Shown piece by piece: positions 59,231 through 64,000 of a stretch of 64,000 nt of DNA; the first letter of the stretch is position 1, and the number at the start of each line of letters is the position of its first letter. The stretch comes from Balaenoptera acutorostrata (Eukaryota; Chordata; Mammalia; Artiodactyla; Balaenopteridae). Under the pieces are notes generated by a model. The model saw only the letters and a list, made by a program, of their open reading frames with translations. It was not told where the DNA came from and made no database searches. The DNA is taken from the NCBI RefSeq assembly GCF_949987535.1, contig NC_080082.1:43091874-43155873 (forward strand), given 5' to 3'. The position numbers were made by a program, and so were the translations under genes.

Positions 59231-60838
59231 TTTCGTTGTAAGCGGGTTGCATCAGCCTTGCCACATGTTCTCAACTGGGTTTAAAGAAGGGCAGTCAGTT
59301 GGCAGACTTCCTTGAGGCCCTGCTTCCCAGGCTGGAAACTTTGCTTTCATTCCATAGTTAGCACATTGGCTCAGGACGGCCTTACCACTAGGATTCAGGG
59401 ATGTGCAGCCCAATTACTTGAGATCAGCACTTCTGGCTCTTTCATGGATGAAACCAACTGGGAAAAGAGCCGTTCTAAGCTGGGGACCATGGAGTCAACC
59501 TAGTCTACCCAGAAACAGCACTCTGAGTGAAACGAGATGCTGGCATTTGGTAGCAAAATCGCCTCTTCTGAAGAGAAACATTTCGTTGTAAGCGGGTTGC
59601 ATCAGCCTTGCCTCATTTTCACAAGTGGCTATAAAAGAGGGCAGTCAGTAGGCCTCACCCTTCAAGCCTACTCCAATTTCCTAGAGAAAACACCAGGCCT
59701 CGGTGTGCTTTCCTGTGGCAAGTAAACTATGCTTTCATTCCTTAGGGGGCACTTTGGCTCAGAACTGGCCTATCCCAAGGATTCAGGAATGTTCAGCCCG
59801 ATTGTTTGAGAACAGCTTTTCTGGCTCTTTCATGGATGAAACCAACTGGGAAAAGAGCCGTTCTAAGCTGGGGACCATGGTGTCTTTCCCTAGTCTACAC
59901 AGAAACAGCACTCTGAGGGAGAGGAGCTGCTGGCGTTTGGTAGCACAATCTCCTATTCTGAAGAGAAACATTTCGTTGTAAGTGGGATGCATCAGCCTTG
60001 CCACATATTCTCAACTGGCTTTAAAGAAGGGCAGTCAGTTGGCAGACTTCCTTGAGGCCCTGCTTCCCAGGCTGGAAACTTTGCTTTCATTCCTTCGTTA
60101 GCACATTGGCTCAGGACGGCCTTACCCCAAGGATTCAGGGATGTGCAGCCCGATTACTTGAGATCAGCCCTTCTGGCTCTTTCATGGCTGAAACCAACTG
60201 GGAAAAGAGCCGTTCTAAGCTGGGGACCATGGTGTCTTTCCCTAGTCTACACAGAAACAGCACTCTGAGGGAGAGGAGCTGCTGGCGTTTGGTAGCAAAA
60301 TCTCCTATTCTGAAGAGAAACATTTCTTTGCAAGCTGGTTGCATCAGCCTTGCCACATTTTCTCAACTGGCTTTAAAGAAGGGCAGTCAGGTGGCAGACT
60401 TACTTGAGGCCCTGCTTCCCAGGCTGGAAATTTTACTTTCATTCCTTAGTTAGCACATTGGCTCAGGACGGCCTTACCCCAAGGATTCAGGGATGTGCAG
60501 CCCGATTACTTGAGATCAGCCCTTCCGGCTCTTTCATGGGTGAAACCACCTGGGAAAAGAGCCGTTCTTAGCTGTGGACCATGGTGTCTTTCCCTAGTCT
60601 ACACAGAAACAGCACTCTGAGTGAAACGAGATGCTGGCGTTTGGTAGCAAAATCTCCTATTCTGAAGAGAAACATTTCCTTGTAAGCGGGTTGCCTCAGC
60701 CTTGCCTCATTTTCACAAGTGGTTATAAAGGAGGGCAGTCAGTAGGCCTCAACCTTCAAGCCCACTCCAATTTCCTTGAGAAAACACCAGGCCTCGGTGT
60801 GCTTTCCTGTGGCAAGTAAACTTTGCTTTCATTCCTTA
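59231..60838 (+). repeat. 4,446-bp higher-order repeat, partial copy 3
   Basis: About 4.5 monomers continue the same order (boxes at 59231 and 59581 intact, then three broken). The match ends near 60,838, where TTAGGGGGCAC replaces the TTAGAGGGCAC expected from copy 2. A few private changes are present (CTATAAAAGAGG, AAACTATGCTTTC, AGCTGTGGACC), so this copy is slightly more diverged. Confidence 0.87.
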
Positions 60839-62005
60839 GGGGGCACTTTGGCTCAGAACTGCCCTACCCCAAGGATTCAGGAATGTTCAGCCCGATTGTT
60901 TGAGAACAGCTTTTCTGGCTCTTTCATGTATGAAACCAACTGGGAAAAGAGCCGTTCTAAGCTGGGGACCATGGTGTCTTACCCTAGTCTACACCGAAAC
61001 AGCACTCTGAGGGAGAGGAGCTGCTGGTGTTTGGTAGCACAATCTCCTATTCTGAAGGAAACATTTCATTGTAAGCGGGTTGCATCAGCCTTGTCACATT
61101 TTTTAACTGGCTTTAAAGAAGGGCAGTCAGGTGGCAGACTTACTTGAGGCCCTGCTTCCCAGGCTGGAAATTTTACTTTCATTCCTTAGTTAGCACATTG
61201 GCTCAGGACGGCCTTACTCCAAGGATTCAGGGATGTGCAGCCCGATTACTTGAGATCAGCCCTTCTGGCTCTTTCATGGATGAAACCAACTGGGAAAAGA
61301 GCCGTTCTAAGCTGGGGACCATGGTGTCTTTCCCTAGTCTACACAAAAACAGCACTCTGAGGGAGAGGAGCTGCTGGCGATTGGTAGCAAAATCTCCTAT
61401 TCTGAAGAGAAACATTTCTTTGCAAGCGGGTTGCATCAGCCTTGCCACATTTTCTCAACTGGCTTTAAAGGAGGGCAGTCAATTGGCAAACTTCCTTGAG
61501 GCCCTGCTTCCCAAGCTGTAAAATTTGCTTTCATTCCTTAGTTGGCACATTGGCTCAGGACTGCCTTACCCCAAAGATTCAGGGATGTGCAGCCCTATTA
61601 GTTGAGATCAGCCCTTCTGGCTCTTTCATGGATGAAACCAACTGGGAAAAGAGCCGTTCTTAGCTGGGGACCATGGTGTCTTTCCCTAGTCTACACAGAA
61701 ACAGCACTCTGAGTGAAACGAGATGCTGGCGTTTGGTAGCAAAATCTCCTATTCTGAAGAGAAACGTTTCGTTGTAAGCGGGTTGCATCAGCCTTGCCTC
61801 ATTTTCACAAGTGGCTATAAAGGAGGGCAGTCAGTAGGCCTCACCCTTCAAGCCCACTCCAATTTCCTAGAGAAAACACCAGGCCTCGGTGTGCTTTCCT
61901 GTGGCAAGTAACCTTTGCTTTCATTCCTTAGAGGGCACTTTGGCTCAGAACTGCCGTATCCCAAGGATTCTGGAATGTTCAGCCCGATTGTTTGAGAACA
62001 GCTTT
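60839..62005 (+). repeat. Array 2 monomers without a clear higher-order partner
   Basis: About three monomers, mostly box-less (TTCA at about 61,067; TTCT at about 61,412) apart from the intact box at 61767. I could not place this stretch in any of the long-period copies of the window. Confidence 0.75.
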
Positions 62006-64000
62006 TCTGGCTCTTTCATGGATGAAACCAACTGGGAAAAGAGCCGTTCTAAGCTGGGGACCATGGTGTCTTTCCCTAGTCTACACAGAAACAGCACTCT
62101 GAGGGAGAGGAGCTGCTGGCGTTTGGTAGCAAAATCTCCTATTCTGAAGAGAAACATTTCTTTGCAAACGGGTTGCATCAGCCTTGCCACATTTCCTCAA
62201 CTGGCTTTAAAGAAGGGCAGTCACTTGGCAGACTTCCTTGAGTCCCTGCTTCCCAGGCTGGAAACTTTGCTTTCATTCCTTAGTTAGCACATTTGGTCAG
62301 GACGGCCTTATCCCAAGGATTCAGGGATGTGCAGCCCGATTACTTGAGATCAGCCCTTCTGGCTCTTTCATGGCTGAAGCCAACTGGGAAAAGAGCCGTT
62401 CTAAGCTGGGTACCATGGTGTCTTACCCTAGTCTACACAGAAACAGCGCCCTGAGGGAAACGAGCTGCTGGCATTTGGTAGCACAATCTCCTATTCTGAA
62501 GAGAAACATTCCGTTGTAAGCGGGTTACATCAGCCTTGTCACATTTTCTCAACTGGCTTTAAAGAAGGGCAGTCAGGTGGCTGACTTACTCGAGGCCCTG
62601 CTTCCCAGGCTGGAAATTTTACTTTCATTCCTTAGTTAGCACATTGGCTCAGGACGGCCTTACCCCAAGGATTCAGGGATGTGCAGCCCGATTACTTGAG
62701 ATCAGCCCTTCCGGCTCTTTCATGGATGAAACCACCTGGGAAAAGAGCCGTTCTTAGCTGGGGACCATGGTGTCTTTCCCTAGTCTACACAGAAACAGCG
62801 CTCTGAGGGAAACGAGATGCTGGCGTTTGGTAGCAAAATCTCCTATTCTGAAGAGAAACATTTCCTTGTAAGCGGGTTGCCTCAGCCTTGCCTCATTTTC
62901 ACAAGTGGCTATAAAGGAGGGCAGTCAGTAGGCCTCACCCTTCAAGCCCACTCCAATTTCCTAGAGAAAACACCAGGCCACGGTGTGCTTTCCTGTGGCA
63001 AGTAAACTTTGCTTTCATTCCTTACGGGGCACTTTGGCTCAGAACTGCCAACCCCAAGGATTCAGGAATGTTCATCCCGATTGTTTCAGAACAGCTTTTC
63101 TAGCTCTTTCATGGATGAAACCAACTGGGAAAAGAGCCGTTCTAAGCTGGGCACCATGGTGTCTTACCCTGGTCTAACAGAAACAGCACTCTGAGGGAGA
63201 CGAGCTGCTGGCGTTTGGTAGCAAAATCTCCTATTCTGAAGAGAAACATTTCGTTGTAAGCGGGTTGCATCAGCCTTGTCACATTTTCTGAACTGGCTTT
63301 AAAGAAGGGCAGTCAGTTGGCAGACTTCCTTGAGTCCCTGCGTCCCAGGCTGGAAACTTTGCTTTCATTCCTTAGTTAGCACATTGGCTCAGGACGGCCT
63401 TACCCCAAGGATTCAGGGATGTGCAGCCCGATTATTTGAGATCAGCCCTTCTGGCTCTTTCATGGATGAAACCAACTGGGAAAAGAGCCGTTCTAAGCTG
63501 GGGACCATGGTGTCTTTCCCTAGTCTACACAGAAACAGCACTCTGAGGGAGAGGACCTGCTGGCGTTTGGTAGCAAAATCTCCTATTCTGAAGAGAAACA
63601 TTTCTTTGCAAACGGGTTGCATCAGCCTTGCCACATTTCCTCAACTGGCTTTAAAGAAGGGCAGTCACTTGGCAGACTTCCTTGAGTCCCTGCTTCCCAG
63701 GCTGGAAACTTTGCTTTCATTCCTTAGTTAGCACATTTGGTCAGGACGGCCTTATCCCAAGGATTCAGGGATGTGCAGCCCGATTACTTGAGATCAGCCC
63801 TTCTGGCTCTTTCATGGCTGAAGCCAACTGGGAAAAGAGCCGTTCTAAGCTGGGTACCATGGTGTCTTACCCTAGTCTACACAGAAACAGCGCCCTGAGG
63901 GAAACGAGCTGCTGGCATTTGGTAGCACAATCTCCTATTCTGAAGAGAAACATTCCGTTGTAAGCGGGTTACATCAGCCTTGTCACATTTTCTCAACTGG
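62006..64000 (+). repeat. Tandem copy at the window end, offset 1,444 bp
   Basis: About 62,006-62,556 is repeated at 63,450-64,000, and the match runs off the window. Shared private variants are CACATTTCCTCAACTGG, CAGTCACTTGGCAG, CACATTTGGTCAGG, GGCTGAAGCCAACTGG and a box with TTCG changed to TCCG (CATTCCGTTG). One mismatch is GGAGCTGC (about 62,110) against GGACCTGC. The only intact box in this segment is at 63249. Confidence 0.85.

Larger units (their letters stand above)
14878..63265 (+). other. 58 intact-core CENP-B boxes in Array 2
   Basis: Each 17-bp site fits nTTCGnnnnAnnCGGGn, usually as TTTCGTTGTAAGCGGGT. Starts: 14878, 15268, 15620, 16362, 17107, 17849, 18590, 19332, 20077, 20819, 21561, 22303, 23395, 23785, 24526, 24878, 27102, 27492, 27844, 29679, 30771, 31161, 34439, 35532, 36236, 37012, 37754, 38106, 39233, 39937, 40713, 41455, 41807, 42583, 43711, 44101, 45194, 46286, 46676, 47379, 47768, 48509, 48859, 49951, 50340, 50690, 52562, 53264, 53654, 54785, 55135, 57008, 57710, 58100, 59231, 59581, 61767, 63249. 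CENP-B, a centromere protein derived from a pogo-like transposase, binds this box in mammalian centromeric satellites. The motif is seen; binding is inferred. Positions were read by eye. Confidence 0.92.
14679..64000 (+). repeat. Array 2: satellite of about 352-bp and 390-bp monomers
   Basis: About 134 head-to-tail monomers. After GGGCAGTCAGT, short monomers continue TTGGCAGACTTNCTTGAGG...CAGGCTGGAAACTTTGC and long ones continue AGGCCTCACCCTTCAAGCC...GGCAAGTAAACTTTGC. The junction is linked to the preceding sequence: CTCAACTGGCTTTAAAG before a short unit, CACAAGTGGCTATAAAG before a long one. Shared core landmarks are GATTCAGG, GCCCGATT, TCTGGCTCTTTCATGG, GAAACCAACTGGGAAAAG, GCCGTTCTAAGCTGGGGACC, CCCTAGTCTACACAG and TATTCTGAAGAGAAAC. 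Orientation is uniform and I see no interrupting element over 49 kb. The family is not one I can name. Confidence 0.98.

Noticed and set aside
14691..63963. Dozens of 60-130-codon frames on both strands of Array 2
   Set aside because: The same bases are open on both strands, lengths follow monomer type, several begin with non-ATG codons, and indels between monomers shift frames freely. Similarity between them reflects repeat homogenisation.
14679..64000. CRISPR array
   Set aside because: Repeats of about 350-390 bp without short unique spacers and with mammalian-type satellite organisation do not fit a CRISPR array.
1..64000. Known alpha, beta, gamma, mouse minor or major satellite
   Set aside because: Monomer lengths and sequence do not match any of these; only the 17-bp CENP-B box is shared with alpha and minor satellite.

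Overview
The window is entirely tandem satellite DNA from a eukaryotic, most likely mammalian, genome. I see no protein-coding gene, no RNA gene and no recognisable transposon. Every open reading frame is a by-product of repeat units that happen to have few stops, and frames are open on both strands over the same bases. All repeats run head to tail in one orientation, and both arrays continue past the window edges.

Array 1 (1 to about 14,678) is a macrosatellite with a unit of about 1,776 bp (1,772-1,779): eight full units plus a truncated ninth. Two sequence types (A and B) alternate along it in tracts that suggest a three-unit higher-order repeat. One 3,548-bp two-unit block (about 7,160-10,707) has been copied in tandem (about 10,708-14,255) with only two mismatches found by eye.

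At about 14,678 the array switches abruptly to Array 2 (14,679-64,000): about 134 short monomers in two length classes, about 352 bp and about 390 bp. They are organised into nested higher-order repeats and very young segmental tandem copies. Clear periods are about 1,484 and 2,970 bp (15-22 kb), 2,966, 3,669 and 7,376 bp (22-33 kb), 1,870 and 3,701 bp (35-43 kb), and 1,831 and 4,446 bp (48-61 kb).

The most important observation is a 17-bp motif, TTTCGTTGTAAGCGGGT, once per Array 2 monomer. It keeps all nine essential positions of the CENP-B box (nTTCGnnnnAnnCGGGn) and matches the full YTTCGTTGGAARCGGGA consensus at 15 of 17 positions. I counted 58 intact-core boxes in about 134 monomers, all on the + strand. 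In one stretch intact and broken boxes alternate strictly, as in human alpha satellite. All eight complete Array 1 units carry the same site in broken form (TGGG in place of CGGG). This makes Array 2 a strong candidate for a CENP-B-binding centromeric satellite, with Array 1 a box-less neighbour.

The two arrays are related. Each 1.78-kb unit contains one monomer-like core (about 424-857 in unit 1) flanked by both kinds of junction sequence seen in Array 2. Two different internal deletions of a tandem 1.78-kb unit would yield monomers of about 389 and 353 bp, almost exactly the two observed classes, and the second joins at a 5-bp microhomology (GAAAC). The species cannot be named from sequence alone. 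A CENP-B-box satellite with monomers near 350 bp would fit some rodents among other mammals, but that is a guess.
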